A DNA stretch of 57,119 bases from an uncultured cyanobacterium (GCA_903858015.1 CAIOGZ010000047.1:1-57119), one strand, 5' to 3'. Positions 26,649-36,171 are shown, numbered from the stretch's first letter. The notes: a model not told the origin generated them from the sequence alone. Program-made: numbers and translations.

Positions 26649-28091
26649 TTGGCCTTGATCCCTGCCCGCCCTGATCGGCATCCAGCGCCAGCCACCATCT
26701 CCGCTGCAGTCCAGGATCTGAGCGCCAAACTCGCCGCCCTCACCACCCGCCCCTGGACCCTGATGGAGGTCTGCGGCGGCCAGACCCACGCGATCGTGCG
26801 CTGGGGCCTCGACCAGCTGCTGCCGCCGGGGCTGCGGCTGATCCATGGCCCCGGCTGTCCGATTTGCGTCACCCCGATCGCCAAGCTGGATGCAGCCCAT
26901 GAGCTGGCCCGCCGGCCGGGGCTGATCCTCTGCAGCTATGGCGACATGCTGCGGGTACCGGGCAGCGGCGGCGCCAGCCTGCTGACGTTGCGCTCCGCCG
27001 GCGCTGATGTGCGGCTGGTGACGGCGCCGCTGCAGGCCCTGGAGATCGCCCGCGCCCATCCCGAGCGGCAGGTGGTGTTTTTGGCGGTCGGCTTTGAAAC
27101 CACCGCCCCCGCCACCGCCCTGCTGGCCCGGCGCGCCCTGGCCCTGGGGCTGCCCAACCTGTCGCTGCTCACCGCCCACGTGCGGGTGGCACCCGCCATG
27201 GACAGCCTGCTGGAGCCCGATTCGCCCGCCGCCACGCCCGAAGCCACGCCCGCCCTTGCCCCTGCTGTGCAGGGCTTTTTGGCCGCTGGCCATGTCTGCA
27301 CGGTGATCGGCACCGAGGAATTGCACCAGTTGGTGGCGCGGCGACGGTTGCCGGTGGTGGTCACCGGCTTTGAGCCGCTGGATCTGCTGCGGGGCCTGCT
27401 GACCTGCGTGCGGCTGCTGGAGGCCGGCACCCCCCGCCTGGTCAACGCCTATCGCCGCGTTGTGCGTGAAGCGGGCAATCCCCAGGCCCGGGCGCTGCTG
27501 GCCGAGGTGTTTGAGCCGGTGGACCAATCCTGGCGGGGCCTCGGCCTGATCCGCGCCGGTGGCCTGGCCCTGCGTCCCCCCTACAACGCGCTAGAGGCCG
27601 AACGGCGTTTTCCGCTCCTGCCCGAATTGCTGCTGTCCCAAGCCCAGCTGCCTCTACACCAGCTGGCCGAAGCCCAGCTGTCTCAACACCAGTTGGCCCA
27701 AGCCCAGCGGCCCGAACCCCAACGGGCCGAAATGGAGCCCTCCCCCTGCACCAGCTGCGTGGGAGCTCCCGCCGCGTTTGCCAATTCCCTCATTTCTCCT
27801 GCAGTCGCCACTCCCCCTGCAGTCGTCGCTCCGGTGGACGAGCCCTGCATCGCCGCTGCCATCCTGCGCGGGCGGGCCCTGCCCACCGATTGCCCCCACT
27901 TTGGCGGTCGCTGCACGCCGGAGCAGCCGCTCGGGGCGCCGATGGTGTCGAGCGAAGGGGCCTGTGCCGCCTACCAGCGCTACCGGCCCCGGCCTGCGCC
28001 CGCTGCGCTAACCGTGTCCGCCGAGCTAGAGGCGCCCGCTGCGCTAGCGGTGCCCCCTTCTCTAGCGGCATCGCGCCGGGCCGAGCCATGA
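26649..28091 (+). CDS. hypD: Hydrogenase maturation Fe-S protein HypD
   Basis: HypD, with HypC, assembles the Fe(CN)2CO unit using a [4Fe-4S] cluster and redox thiols. Conserved text is present: TLMEVCGGQTHAI, HGPGCPICVTP, CSYGDMLRVPGS, FLAVGFETTAPATA, GTEELHQLV, VTGFEPLDLL. The C-terminal Cys residues lie in CIAAAILRGRALPTDCPHFG and RCTPEQPLGAPMVSSEGAC. At 480 residues it is ~100 longer than usual, because a repeat-encoded Gln/Leu/Ala segment (27641-27715) separates the core from the C-terminal Cys region and the C-terminus carries an Ala/Pro tail. No ATG precedes the conserved N-terminus, so a TTG at 26649 or nearby is assumed. Confidence 0.92.
   Translation: MALIPARPDRHPAPATISAAVQDLSAKLAALTTRPWTLMEVCGGQTHAIVRWGLDQLLPPGLRLIHGPGCPICVTPIAKLDAAHELARRPGLILCSYGDMLRVPGSGGASLLTLRSAGADVRLVTAPLQALEIARAHPERQVVFLAVGFETTAPATALLARRALALGLPNLSLLTAHVRVAPAMDSLLEPDSPAATPEATPALAPAVQGFLAAGHVCTVIGTEELHQLVARRRLPVVVTGFEPLDLLRGLLTCVRLLEAGTPRLVNAYRRVVREAGNPQARALLAEVFEPVDQSWRGLGLIRAGGLALRPPYNALEAERRFPLLPELLLSQAQLPLHQLAEAQLSQHQLAQAQRPEPQRAEMEPSPCTSCVGAPAAFANSLISPAVATPPAVVAPVDEPCIAAAILRGRALPTDCPHFGGRCTPEQPLGAPMVSSEGACAAYQRYRPRPAPAALTVSAELEAPAALAVPPSLAASRRAEP
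27641..27715. repeat. 30-bp in-frame tandem repeat in hypD
   Basis: Two full units at 27641-27670 and 27671-27700 begin AGCCCAGCTG and differ at five positions. A partial third unit starts at 27701. They encode a Gln/Leu/Ala/His-rich insertion (QAQLPLHQLAE, QAQLSQHQLAQ) between the HypD core and its C-terminal Cys motif. Confidence 0.8.
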
Positions 28092-29173
28092 CGGCCCTGG
28101 GCGCCCCGGCTGAGCGCATCCTGCTGGGCCACGGCGGTGGCGGCAGCTTGATGCAGCAGTTGATTGATGCCGAACTGCGTTCGCTTTACCCCGATCCCGC
28201 CGCGCCGTTGCATGACGCCGCCCGTCTGGAGCTTCCCCATGGCCGCCTGGCCTTCAGCACCGATGGCTACGTGGTCCATCCGCTTGAATTCCCCGGCGGC
28301 GATATCGGCCGCCTGGCGGTGGTGGGCACCTGCAACGACCTGGCCATGGCGGGGGCCCGGCCCCTGCAGCTCAGCCTCGCCCTGATCCTGGAGGAGGGCC
28401 TGGAGCTGGCCCTGCTGCGCCGCATCCTGGCCTCGGTGCGCGCCGCCGCCCACGAGTGCGGCGTCCAGGTGGTCACCGGCGACACCAAGGTGGTGGAACG
28501 GGGCAAGGGGGACGGCGCTTTTCTCACCACCACGGGCATCGGCCTGCTGACGCAGCAGCAGCCGATCGGCCCCGAAGCCATCCAAGCCGGCGACCAACTG
28601 GTGCTCAGTGGCGACCTCGGCCGCCATGGGATCGCCATCCTGGCCGCCCGCCATGGCCTCGAGCTCAGCCCCCCCCTGCTCAGCGACTGCGCCCCGCTCT
28701 GGCCCCTGGTCGAAGCCCTGCTGGCCCGCGGCGTGCGGCCCCACTGCCTGCGGGACCTCACCCGCGGCGGCCTCGCCAGCGCCCTGCACGAATTGGCCAC
28801 GGCGGCGGGGCTGGAGTTCCATCTCCAGGAAGGGCAGATCCCGGTGGCCGTCGCCGTGGCCCGCTGCGCCGAATTGCTCGGCCTCGATCCCCTGCACCTG
28901 GCCAATGAAGGGCGGCTGGTGGCCGTGGTGGCCCGCTCCGATCTGGCCGCCACCCTGGAGCTGCTCGAACCGCTTGGTGGCGCTTGGATCGGCTCCGTGG
29001 TCGCTACCGCCAGCGACCCTTTAGCGCCGGGGCCAGCCGCGATCGGTCCGCCCACTTCCGGGCCAGCCGCCCCGAGCCCCTACCAGCTGCCCCGGGTGAT
29101 TCTGGCCACGGCCTTCGGCAGCCAACGGTTGCTGGTCCCCCTCAGCGGCGAGCTGCTGCCCCGCATTTGCTGA
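28088..29173 (+). CDS. hypE: Hydrogenase maturation protein HypE
   Basis: HypE receives the carbamoyl group from HypF on its C-terminal Cys and dehydrates it to thiocyanate with ATP. The PurM-like fold is shown by LLGHGGGGSLMQQLI, FSTDGYVVHPLEFPGGDIG, TGDTKVVERGKGD and DLTRGGLASALHEL. The protein ends PRIC with the required terminal Cys (Cys361). A short Pro/Ala insert (GPAAIGPPTSGPAAP) precedes the last strand. The ATG overlaps the hypD stop (ATGA), so the two are translationally coupled. Confidence 0.95.
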   Translation: MTALGAPAERILLGHGGGGSLMQQLIDAELRSLYPDPAAPLHDAARLELPHGRLAFSTDGYVVHPLEFPGGDIGRLAVVGTCNDLAMAGARPLQLSLALILEEGLELALLRRILASVRAAAHECGVQVVTGDTKVVERGKGDGAFLTTTGIGLLTQQQPIGPEAIQAGDQLVLSGDLGRHGIAILAARHGLELSPPLLSDCAPLWPLVEALLARGVRPHCLRDLTRGGLASALHELATAAGLEFHLQEGQIPVAVAVARCAELLGLDPLHLANEGRLVAVVARSDLAATLELLEPLGGAWIGSVVATASDPLAPGPAAIGPPTSGPAAPSPYQLPRVILATAFGSQRLLVPLSGELLPRIC

Positions 29174-29226
29174 GCTTTAAGTTGAGGATTAAGGCCCTCA
29201 GCCCCGCTGACTCCAGAGCTGCAATG

Positions 29227-29338
29227 CTCAAAACCTCGAAATCGCCAGGCAAAGATTTCCCCAGGCTAAAATCACTCCAGGTCAAGATCTCTCCCGGCCA
29301 AGTTTTCTCCAGACCTAGATCTCTCCAAACCTAGATAT
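29227..29338. repeat. 16-bp degenerate tandem repeat running into the kaiC stop codon
   Basis: Seven 16-bp units can be laid out without gaps from 29227 (unit starts 29227, 29243, 29259, 29275, 29291, 29307, 29323), with a consensus near CTCCAGGCCAAGATCT. The array fills the hypE-kaiC convergent gap. Its last unit covers the kaiC stop codon and final two codons. Confidence 0.75.
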
Positions 29339-30878
29339 CTTCCGAGGCCACACCCCGCACGATGCGGGCCAATTCGCTGCGCTCATCGATGCTGACACGA
29401 TGGGGCACACCGCTGATCACCCGTTCGAAGTTGGAGAAGGAATCTTTGATCTCCGGACCGTTGCCGGTGATCACAAACTCGCGGATGCCTTTGTCGTGCC
29501 AGGAACCGCGCATTTTGAACACATTCAGCGCCCGGGCCATCTCGCCGCGAATCTCCACATATTGGAGCATCAAAATGGTGTCGGTGATTGTGGAGATATG
29601 GGAATCGGTGATCGAATGGCTGCCCATGAACTCCTCGGATGTGTTGGTGAAGAAACCGGCGATCTCCTCCTGCTTGGCATAGCCCGTTACGCCAATCACA
29701 AACTGGCGGAAGGCGTTGTGGCTCACCCCCCGGGCCAGGGCGCTGAGGGAATCGATCGCCATCCGCGATGGCTTCGACTCGCTGATCTCGGTTTTGATGA
29801 TCTGCAAATGATCTTCCAGGCCCGTTGATTCCGGATAGGCACAAATGATCTTGAGCAATCCATCCTGTTCCATCTGCTCAAAATCGATCCCCCAGCTGGT
29901 GGCATTGCGCAGCAACTGGGCTCGGGATTCTTCATAGGCGAACAGAATCGCCCGTTCCTTGCTGCGGCAGGCATCCTCAATAAACTTGCTGACCAACAGC
30001 GTTTTGCCGGTGCCGGTGGCGCCGGTGGCCAGGATGATCGAATCTTTGAAAAAGCCGCCGCCGCACATTTCATCCAGCCGCGGCACACCCGAGCTGATCC
30101 GCACATTCGATGAGCGCTGGGTAAGCCGCATCGCTCCGAGCGGGAAGATATTGACGCCATGGGCCCCCATCGTGAACGGAAATTCGCCCTTCATGTGGGT
30201 GGTACCCCGCAACTTGAGAATTTCCACGGTGCGCCGCCGCCGCTCTCCCTCCAGCACATTGCGGAGAATCACCACGTTGTCGCTGACAAATTCCTCGATG
30301 CCATAGCGGGCAATCGGGCCGTATTCGTCGATCCGCTCGGTGGTCATCACGGTGGTGACACCAATATCTTTGAGCCTGGCGATCAGCCGGAAGATCTCAC
30401 GGCGCACCACCGAAACCGCGTCGTATTGCTGGAACACCGCCGTGATCGAATCAATCGCTACGCGGTGGGCCTTGTACTTGCGGATCGCGTAGTTGATGCG
30501 CTCAATCAGGCCGGATAGATCAAAGCTGCCGGCCACTTCTTGGCCCTCCGGATCCGGTGAAGCGTCGAGAATGAAGAGTTTATCTTGATCTACCATTTCC
30601 TGGAGGTTCCAGCCAAAGCTGGCGGCGTTGCGCAGGATGTCTAGCGGTGATTCTTCGAAGGTTACAAAGATGCCAGGCTCGTTGAAATCGCGAATGCCAT
30701 TATAGAGAAAATTGAGTGAAAATATGGTCTTCCCCGTGCCCGATGTGCCGCTGATCAAGGTGGAGCGGCCGATCGGCAGACCGCCGTTGCAAATGTCATC
30801 AAAGCCCTCGATGCCGGTGGGCAATTTCTGCACCTGCAACAGCGGTGGAGCGGAGCTGGTCAGGCTGGTGTCTTGCAT
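29331..30878 (-). CDS. kaiC: Circadian clock ATPase/kinase KaiC
   Basis: KaiC is the hexameric core oscillator protein with two RecA-like domains. CI has P-loop GTSGTGKT (44-51) and the FEES Glu pair. CII has P-loop GATGTGKT (286-293). The autophosphorylation pair Ser429-Thr430 lies in SHISTITDT, equivalent to Ser431/Thr432 of S. elongatus. At 515 residues it is close to the usual 519; the C-terminal tail that KaiA grips is short (VRGVASEDI). It lies downstream of kaiB with a 65-bp gap and is probably co-transcribed with it. Confidence 0.97.
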   Translation of the reverse strand: MQDTSLTSSAPPLLQVQKLPTGIEGFDDICNGGLPIGRSTLISGTSGTGKTIFSLNFLYNGIRDFNEPGIFVTFEESPLDILRNAASFGWNLQEMVDQDKLFILDASPDPEGQEVAGSFDLSGLIERINYAIRKYKAHRVAIDSITAVFQQYDAVSVVRREIFRLIARLKDIGVTTVMTTERIDEYGPIARYGIEEFVSDNVVILRNVLEGERRRRTVEILKLRGTTHMKGEFPFTMGAHGVNIFPLGAMRLTQRSSNVRISSGVPRLDEMCGGGFFKDSIILATGATGTGKTLLVSKFIEDACRSKERAILFAYEESRAQLLRNATSWGIDFEQMEQDGLLKIICAYPESTGLEDHLQIIKTEISESKPSRMAIDSLSALARGVSHNAFRQFVIGVTGYAKQEEIAGFFTNTSEEFMGSHSITDSHISTITDTILMLQYVEIRGEMARALNVFKMRGSWHDKGIREFVITGNGPEIKDSFSNFERVISGVPHRVSIDERSELARIVRGVASEDI

Positions 30879-30943
30879 CGAATCGGGATCTCAGGAGAAA
30901 GCTAGGTAGCAAGGGGGGTGTAAAGCAAGCGCCGGCCAGGGAT

Positions 30944-31333
30944 TCAGAACCCAGCTCCGCCGGGCAGGCCAGCGGCGCCGGGGAACTTGGTTGTGCCCGA
31001 TTCGGCCGATTCAATCGCGTCGTCCAGGCCGAAGCTTTCGTCGTTGAGTTCCTCATAGAGCAGGTCGAGGCCGATCAAGACCCGTTCCCGGTCGGAGAGG
31101 TCGCCGATGATGCGCCGCACCGGCGGCGGCAGGATCTTGGCCAAGGTGGGGGTGGCCAGAATCTTCTCCTCCTCCGCCAATTGGGGATTCTTGAGCACAT
31201 CGATCACCTTCAGGGCATAGACGCCGCGGAACTCGGTCTCGAGGATGTTGCGCAGCGTTTTGAGGGCGCGCATCGAGTTCGGGGTGTTGCCCGCCACGTA
31301 GAGCTTGAGGATGTACGTCTTGCGGGGGGTCAT
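30944..31333 (-). CDS. kaiB: Circadian clock protein KaiB
   Basis: KaiB is the fold-switching thioredoxin-like protein that binds phosphorylated KaiC and sequesters KaiA. Conserved text is complete: [60 protein letters not shown]. At 129 residues it is longer than S. elongatus KaiB (102) because of a Glu/Asp/Gly-rich C-terminal tail. It sits between kaiA (70 bp upstream) and kaiC on the same strand. Confidence 0.96.
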   Translation of the reverse strand: MTPRKTYILKLYVAGNTPNSMRALKTLRNILETEFRGVYALKVIDVLKNPQLAEEEKILATPTLAKILPPPVRRIIGDLSDRERVLIGLDLLYEELNDESFGLDDAIESAESGTTKFPGAAGLPGGAGF

Positions 31334-31403
31334 CGCGGGGATTACGAGGGCTGGGGGCTGCGGGGCAGGTCGTGGGGCGGAGGGCTGGGGTGCGGCTGCG
31401 GGC

Positions 31404-32399
31404 TCAGGCGGAGCGCTCGATCAGGGCAGCGGGTTCGATCGCCAGGGGGGGATCGGGCGGTACGGCGCGGCGGTACATCTCGCAGAGGTGGGCCATCACA
31501 TCGAGCAGGGCGAGGCGGTAGTCCTGCAGGAAGTCGTTGTTGTGGCCCTCCAACTGCAGCTGCTTGCCGAAGCTATCGATCAGATTCATGTGGATCTCCA
31601 CCGTGTTGGTGATCGGCAGATCGCTGAAGAAAGCGGTATTCACGAAACTCTCCAGGGCCTGGTTGGCGCTGGCCGGATCGCGGAAATAGCTCATCAGCAG
31701 ATCGCGGTAGCTGCGGGTGAGCGAACGCAGTAACTCCTCCCGGTCGGCGCTGGGCAGGTTGCGCAGGAAGCGCTCCGGATCCCGCTTGTAGTACACCCCC
31801 AGATAGCTGAGCCGGCCCCGCAGGCGGTTGGTGAGCTTCCAGCGCTCGCCGCCCTCCTGGCCGCTCCCCTGCCCGTTCCCCTTGGCCGCCTGGCCTGGAT
31901 CCAGGTTCGGGTAGCTGGCGCTTGGGCTGGAGCCGGCGCCGATCTCGGCGGCCGGCCCTGGGCTCGGCGTTGCACAGCTGGATGCGGGGTTCGGCTCTGC
32001 GTGGGGGCCGGGGGGCCAGCGGCGCAGGAAGCGGGATACCGCCGCATCCAGCCGGTAACTGAGCTGTTCGAGCTGGTCGGGGGCCAAGTGCACCTCGGCC
32101 TCGTGCAGCTCCACCCGGCCTGTCACCTCGCCAATCACCACCGCTGGCAGCAGCAGGCCCCGCTCCACCAGGGCCTGGCGCGTTTCGGTGCTTAGCCCCC
32201 CTTGCTCCAGCAGCACCGCATCAAAGGATTCGGGGCGCCGCTCGAGGATCGCCAAGGGGTCGGCCACCGGCTCGATCGGCTCGAGTCGGTAGTCCTCCTC
32301 CCGCAGCCACTGGCCGCAGGCGGCCTCCAGCCCGGGATCGCGCAACAGAGACAGGATGTTGAAAGCTGGTTCGGGCATCGACCAGAACGATGGAACCAT
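31404..32399 (-). CDS. kaiA: Circadian clock protein KaiA (full length)
   Basis: KaiA stimulates KaiC autophosphorylation. The N-terminal pseudo-receiver domain (about 8-125, [20 protein letters not shown]) is kept, followed by a low-complexity Gly/Pro/Ser linker (about 130-180). The four-helix C-terminal KaiC-binding domain follows ([49 protein letters not shown]). At 331 residues it is longer than S. elongatus KaiA (284), mostly in the linker. Full-length kaiA separates this lineage from Prochlorococcus, which lost it. It is the first gene of the kaiABC run on this strand. Confidence 0.95.
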   Translation of the reverse strand: MVPSFWSMPEPAFNILSLLRDPGLEAACGQWLREEDYRLEPIEPVADPLAILERRPESFDAVLLEQGGLSTETRQALVERGLLLPAVVIGEVTGRVELHEAEVHLAPDQLEQLSYRLDAAVSRFLRRWPPGPHAEPNPASSCATPSPGPAAEIGAGSSPSASYPNLDPGQAAKGNGQGSGQEGGERWKLTNRLRGRLSYLGVYYKRDPERFLRNLPSADREELLRSLTRSYRDLLMSYFRDPASANQALESFVNTAFFSDLPITNTVEIHMNLIDSFGKQLQLEGHNNDFLQDYRLALLDVMAHLCEMYRRAVPPDPPLAIEPAALIERSA

Positions 32400-32521
32400 C
32401 GCGGCAACCTGAATGTTGACGGATGGCTGGCTTAAGTGTGAAAGTCTTTGTTTGTCTTTCGATTGACGCGCGCCAGGCCGAATGGGGGCAGAGCTTCTGC
32501 CGCCAGCCTGGCCGTGCCCCG

Positions 32522-32947
32522 ATGCCCATGGCTGACCCCACCCCTGAAACCAAGCCCCAGACCCAGCCCGCCGCCGAGGTCACCAGTCCCGCCGCCACCG
32601 CGGCAGCAGGCCCCGCCCCCTACGCGATCGTGGAGGCCTCCGGCCAGCAATTCTGGCTGCAGCCCAACCGCTACATCGACCTCGATCGGATCAGCGCCGA
32701 GGTGGACAGCACGATCACCCTCGAGACCGTGCTGCTGGTCAACGATGGCAGCGGCACCACCCTGGGGGCTCCCTATGTGAAGGGCGCCACGGTGGAGTTG
32801 CAGGTGCTGGCCCACCGGCGCGGCCCTAAGATCATTGTTTACAAGATGCGGCCCAAGAAGAAAACCCGCCGTAAGAATGGCCACCGCCAGGAACTGACCC
32901 GGGTGCTGGTCAAGTCGATCCAGGTGGCCGGCAAGGCGATTGCCTGA
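32522..32947 (+). CDS. rplU: 50S ribosomal protein L21
   Basis: The C-terminal ~105 residues are a standard L21 (YAIVEASGQQFWLQPNRYID, VLLVNDG, GAPYVKGATVELQVL, KIIVYKMRPKKKTRRKNGHRQ). An N-terminal Pro/Thr/Ala-rich extension of ~38 residues is typical of some picocyanobacterial L21 proteins. Start 32522 is chosen; 32528 is equally possible. It is divergent from kaiA and followed by rpmA, the usual L21-L27 pair of the large subunit. Confidence 0.95.
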   Translation: MPMADPTPETKPQTQPAAEVTSPAATAAAGPAPYAIVEASGQQFWLQPNRYIDLDRISAEVDSTITLETVLLVNDGSGTTLGAPYVKGATVELQVLAHRRGPKIIVYKMRPKKKTRRKNGHRQELTRVLVKSIQVAGKAIA

Positions 32948-33040
32948 GCCCCGGCTCGCGATTTTCCTGTTCAAACCGGTTTTACAAATCGCTTTTTCCT
33001 TCTTACTTCGTTCCCCTTTTCCACCCGTTCCGTCGTTCCC

Positions 33041-33304
33041 ATGGCCCACAAGAAAGGCACCGGCTCCACCCGCAACGGCCGCGATTCCAATTCCAAGCGT
33101 CTGGGCGTCAAGCGCTACGGCGGTGAAGCCGTGAGCGCCGGCTCGATCCTGATCCGCCAGCGCGGCACCTCCGTGCTCCCCGGCGTGAACGTGGGCCGCG
33201 GCTCCGATGACACCCTCTTCGCCCTGGTCGATGGGGTGGTGAGCTTCGAATCGATCAAGCGCGGCCTGCGCAACCGCAAGCGGGTGAACGTCGCCGTGGC
33301 TTGA
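33041..33304 (+). CDS. rpmA: 50S ribosomal protein L27
   Basis: The 87-residue protein begins [20 protein letters not shown], the L27 N-terminus that reaches the peptidyl-transferase centre. It continues with LGVKRYGGE and [19 protein letters not shown]. No cleaved N-terminal extension is present. It follows rplU by 93 bp. A strong terminator lies 46 bp after its stop, inside the 5' end of truB. Confidence 0.97.
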   Translation: MAHKKGTGSTRNGRDSNSKRLGVKRYGGEAVSAGSILIRQRGTSVLPGVNVGRGSDDTLFALVDGVVSFESIKRGLRNRKRVNVAVA

Positions 33305-33319
33305 GCCCACCGGCGGCTG

Positions 33320-34327
33320 TTGCCGGTGATCGCTCCCATTCCCCCCCAAGCCGCAAAGGATCCAGCCCCCCTTTGCGGTTTTTTGGTGGTCGATAAACCA
33401 GCCGGACCCAGCTCCCATGGCTGTGTGGCGGCCGTGCGCCGGGCCTACGGTCTGCGTCGCGTCGGCCATGGCGGCACCCTCGATCCGGCCGTCACCGGCG
33501 TGTTGCCGATCGCCGTTGGCCCCGCCACCCGCCTGCTGCCCTACCTGCAGGGCGAGAAGGCCTACCGGGCGGTGGTGCAACTGGGCGTGCGCACCAGCAG
33601 CGATGACCTGGAGGGGGAGGTGCTGGAGCGTCGTGCTGCGCCCCCGTTAGCCCATGCCGACCTGGAGCAGGCCCTCGCTGGCTTTCGCGGGCTGATCCTG
33701 CAGCGTCCCCCGGCGGTGTCGGCGGTGCATGTGCAGGGCGAACGGGCCTACGCCCGTGCCCGGCGCGGCGAGCTGGTGGAGCTGCCCCCCCGGCCCGTGA
33801 CGATCCACAGCCTGCGGCTGCTGGCCTGGCACCCGGCCGAGGCCCGCCTGGAGCTGGAGCTGCGCTGTTCGGCCGGCACCTACATCCGCTCCCTGGCCCG
33901 GGACCTCGGCGACCAGCTCGGCTGTGGTGCCGCCCTGGCCCGCCTCCGCCGCACCGAAACGCTCGGCTTTGACCTCTCCACCGCCGTCAGCCTCGAGCTG
34001 TTGGCCACGGCCCCGCCGCCGCCCCTGCTCGATCCGCTGGCGGCCCTGGGCCACCTGGAGCGGCGGCAGCTGCTGGCGGAGGAACTGACCAGCTGGCGTT
34101 GCGGCCGGGCCCTGCCGTTGCGGGCCAGCGCCGAGGGCACGCTGTCGCCGGTCCCGCCAGCGGCCCTGCCGCCAGCGGCCCTGTCGCCAGCCGATGCCGC
34201 CGGGGCGGAGGCCCGAGCAGCGCCCGCCTTCGCCATGCTCAACCCGGATGGCAGCCTGGCGGGGATCGCCCGGCTGGATCCTGCCGGGCTGTTGCGGCCC
34301 CGCCTGGTGTTCGATGCCGCCGGCTGA
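33320..34327 (+). CDS. truB: tRNA pseudouridine-55 synthase TruB
   Basis: TruB makes pseudouridine 55 in the T-loop of tRNAs. Conserved motifs are [30 protein letters not shown] with the catalytic Asp, [12 protein letters not shown], and [16 protein letters not shown] ~30-residue Ala/Pro insertion near the C-terminus is encoded by a 15-bp repeat (34155-34190). The start is unclear: a TTG at 33320 or a GTG at 33326 is assumed because no ATG precedes the GFLVVDKP motif. The first codons coincide with the hairpin that should terminate rpmA. Confidence 0.9.
   Translation: MPVIAPIPPQAAKDPAPLCGFLVVDKPAGPSSHGCVAAVRRAYGLRRVGHGGTLDPAVTGVLPIAVGPATRLLPYLQGEKAYRAVVQLGVRTSSDDLEGEVLERRAAPPLAHADLEQALAGFRGLILQRPPAVSAVHVQGERAYARARRGELVELPPRPVTIHSLRLLAWHPAEARLELELRCSAGTYIRSLARDLGDQLGCGAALARLRRTETLGFDLSTAVSLELLATAPPPPLLDPLAALGHLERRQLLAEELTSWRCGRALPLRASAEGTLSPVPPAALPPAALSPADAAGAEARAAPAFAMLNPDGSLAGIARLDPAGLLRPRLVFDAAG
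33351..33384 (+). terminator. Strong hairpin-T6 terminator after rpmA, inside the truB 5' end
   Basis: CCGCAAAGG (33351-33359) pairs perfectly with CCTTTGCGG (33370-33378) across a 10-base loop, followed by TTTTTT (33379-33384). The stem and T-run encode part of the truB N-terminus just before LVVDKPAG. Confidence 0.8.
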
Positions 34328-34413
34328 CGACGCCACCGCTCCGGGCCTGCCCATGGCGCCCAATCTCGGGCCTTGCCGCTCCCGCAACCCATTCCGATTC
34401 CCCTTCTCTTCTG

Positions 34414-35187
34414 ATGGCCGGCCACAGCAAATGGGCCCAGATCAAGCGCACCAAGGCGGTGGTGGACGCCAAACGCGGCGCCGTGTTCACCCGCCTCGGC
34501 CGCGAGATCACGGTGGCGGCCCGCGCCGGCGCCGATCCCGCCGGTAATTTCCAGCTCCGCACCGCGATTGAGAAGGCCAAGGCGGCGGGTGTTCCGAACG
34601 CCAATATTGAGCGGGCGATCGCCAAGGGGTCGGGCCAGGGGGCGGGGGATGGGGTGCAATTCGAGGCGGTTCGCTACGAGGGCTACGGCCCGGGCGGCGT
34701 GGCGGTCTTAATCGAGGCCTTCACCGACAACCGCCACCGCACCGCCGCCGAGCTGCGTCTTGCCTTCAACAAGCAGGGCGGCAACCTCGGCGAGAACGGT
34801 TGTGTGAGCTATTTGTTTGAGCAGCGTTCGGTGGTGCGGCTCGAGGCGGCCGGCCTCCAGGAGGAGGCGCTGCTGGAGCGGTTGCTGGAGCTGGAGGAGG
34901 GGGCTGGTGTGGCGGTGGTGAGCTATCACCTCGATCCCGAAGGTGCCGATGTGCTGGGCAATTTCGCCGACCTCGAGGCCCTGCAGGATGGCCTGCGCCG
35001 GCTGCATCTACCGGTGGCCAGCTGGGAGCACCGCTGGATCGCGCCGCTGCCCTGTCGGCTCGACCAGGAGGACAGCCTGCGGGCCTGTCTGCGCATGCTG
35101 GATGCCCTCGAGGATCTCGACGATGTGCGCAGCGTGACCTCCAACCTCGAGGCTGACGATGCCCTGCTGGAGGCCCTGATGGGTTAG
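34414..35187 (+). CDS. YebC/PmpR family translation/regulatory factor
   Basis: The protein matches the YebC family end to end: [78 protein letters not shown]. Members have been described as transcriptional regulators and, more recently, as ribosome-associated factors that relieve stalling. The product has 257 residues. The ATG at 34414 is fixed by the universal MAGHSKW start. It lies 86 bp downstream of truB on the same strand. Confidence 0.95.
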   Translation: MAGHSKWAQIKRTKAVVDAKRGAVFTRLGREITVAARAGADPAGNFQLRTAIEKAKAAGVPNANIERAIAKGSGQGAGDGVQFEAVRYEGYGPGGVAVLIEAFTDNRHRTAAELRLAFNKQGGNLGENGCVSYLFEQRSVVRLEAAGLQEEALLERLLELEEGAGVAVVSYHLDPEGADVLGNFADLEALQDGLRRLHLPVASWEHRWIAPLPCRLDQEDSLRACLRMLDALEDLDDVRSVTSNLEADDALLEALMG

Positions 35188-35229
35188 GAACCGCGTCGCA
35201 GCCAAGGCCCGTTCCGCCGATCCCCGCGC

Positions 35230-36171
35230 CTAGTAGCCCTGCAGAGCGCTCCTAGGGCCCCCCAAGGCGGCTTCGTCGGCGACCACCACGGCGGCTGGAT
35301 GCAGTTTGATCCAGCTGGCCGGCAACGCCGGCGTTGGTGGCTGCAGCAGCAGCCGCGCCAGGACCTCCGCCTTGGCCGCTCCGGTCACCACCAGCAGGAT
35401 CCGCTCGGCCGCAAGGATCTCGGCCAGCCCGAGGGTGATCGCCCGCCGCGGAACCAGCTCGGGATCGCCGCCGAAGCCGGCCGCGTTCTGTTGCCGCGTG
35501 GTGGCACTCAGGTTGAGGACGCGGCAGCGGGACTCCGGGCCGCAGGGGGGCTCGTTGAAGCCCACATGGCCGTTGAGGCCAAGCCCCAGCAACTGCAGGC
35601 CGATGCCGCCGGCGGCGGCCAGCGCCTTGGCATAGTCACAAGCCGCGGCCTCGGGATCGGCGGCGCCGCCATCCGGTAGATGCACCCGCTCTGGATCGAG
35701 ACCCAGCGGCAGGCCCAGCCGGCTCCCCATCTCCGCCTTGAAGGAGCGCGGGTCGGTCGGGGCCAGCCCGACGTAGTCGTCGAGGTTGAAGCTGCTCCAG
35801 CGGTTGCGTAGATCCTGCTGCTGGGCCGGCGTCAGCCCCCAGACCAGCTGTGCCAGGCGCGCGTAGATCGGCTCCATCGTGCGTCCGGTGGCTAGGCCCA
35901 GCGGCCGCTGCGGCCGTTGGCGGCGTTCGGCCAGCAGCTCGGCGGCCACCCAGTCGGCCACCGCAGCTGGATCGGCAAGCCGAATCAGCTGCGGATTCAA
36001 CCAGGCTGTTGGGCTGGGCGGGGCCTGGGGGGGGCGCCGGTTAGGGGTTAGGGCCTCGGGTCGGGGCCCTTGGTTTTCGGGGTTGCACAGCTCTGGGGAA
36101 TCGCCGCCCTTAGCGGAAGGCGAAGGGCACCAATTGGGCGCCTCGGTAGTAGTGAGAAAGGATTTGCTCAT
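35230..36171 (-). CDS. nagB: Glucosamine-6-phosphate deaminase-like protein (NagB/6PGL fold)
   Basis: Motifs of the NagB family are present: LGLATGRTMEPIY, FNLDDYVGL, LLGLGLNGHVGFNEP and VTGAAKAEVLARLL. The enzyme isomerises and deaminates glucosamine 6-phosphate to fructose 6-phosphate. The first ~55 residues are not conserved-looking and overlap the end of the SpoIID-like gene by 62 bp, so the true start may lie downstream at a non-ATG codon. The pair may be co-transcribed. The family call is solid; the exact substrate is inferred. Confidence 0.85.
   Translation of the reverse strand: MSKSFLTTTEAPNWCPSPSAKGGDSPELCNPENQGPRPEALTPNRRPPQAPPSPTAWLNPQLIRLADPAAVADWVAAELLAERRQRPQRPLGLATGRTMEPIYARLAQLVWGLTPAQQQDLRNRWSSFNLDDYVGLAPTDPRSFKAEMGSRLGLPLGLDPERVHLPDGGAADPEAAACDYAKALAAAGGIGLQLLGLGLNGHVGFNEPPCGPESRCRVLNLSATTRQQNAAGFGGDPELVPRRAITLGLAEILAAERILLVVTGAAKAEVLARLLLQPPTPALPASWIKLHPAAVVVADEAALGGPRSALQGY

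Noticed and set aside
29227..29338. CRISPR or iteron array between hypE and kaiC
   Set aside because: 16-bp contiguous degenerate units without spacers, no cas or replication gene nearby.
32946..32965. Terminator after rplU
   Set aside because: The GAGCC/GGCTC pairing has only a 2-base loop and a weak T-run. rplU and rpmA are normally co-transcribed.
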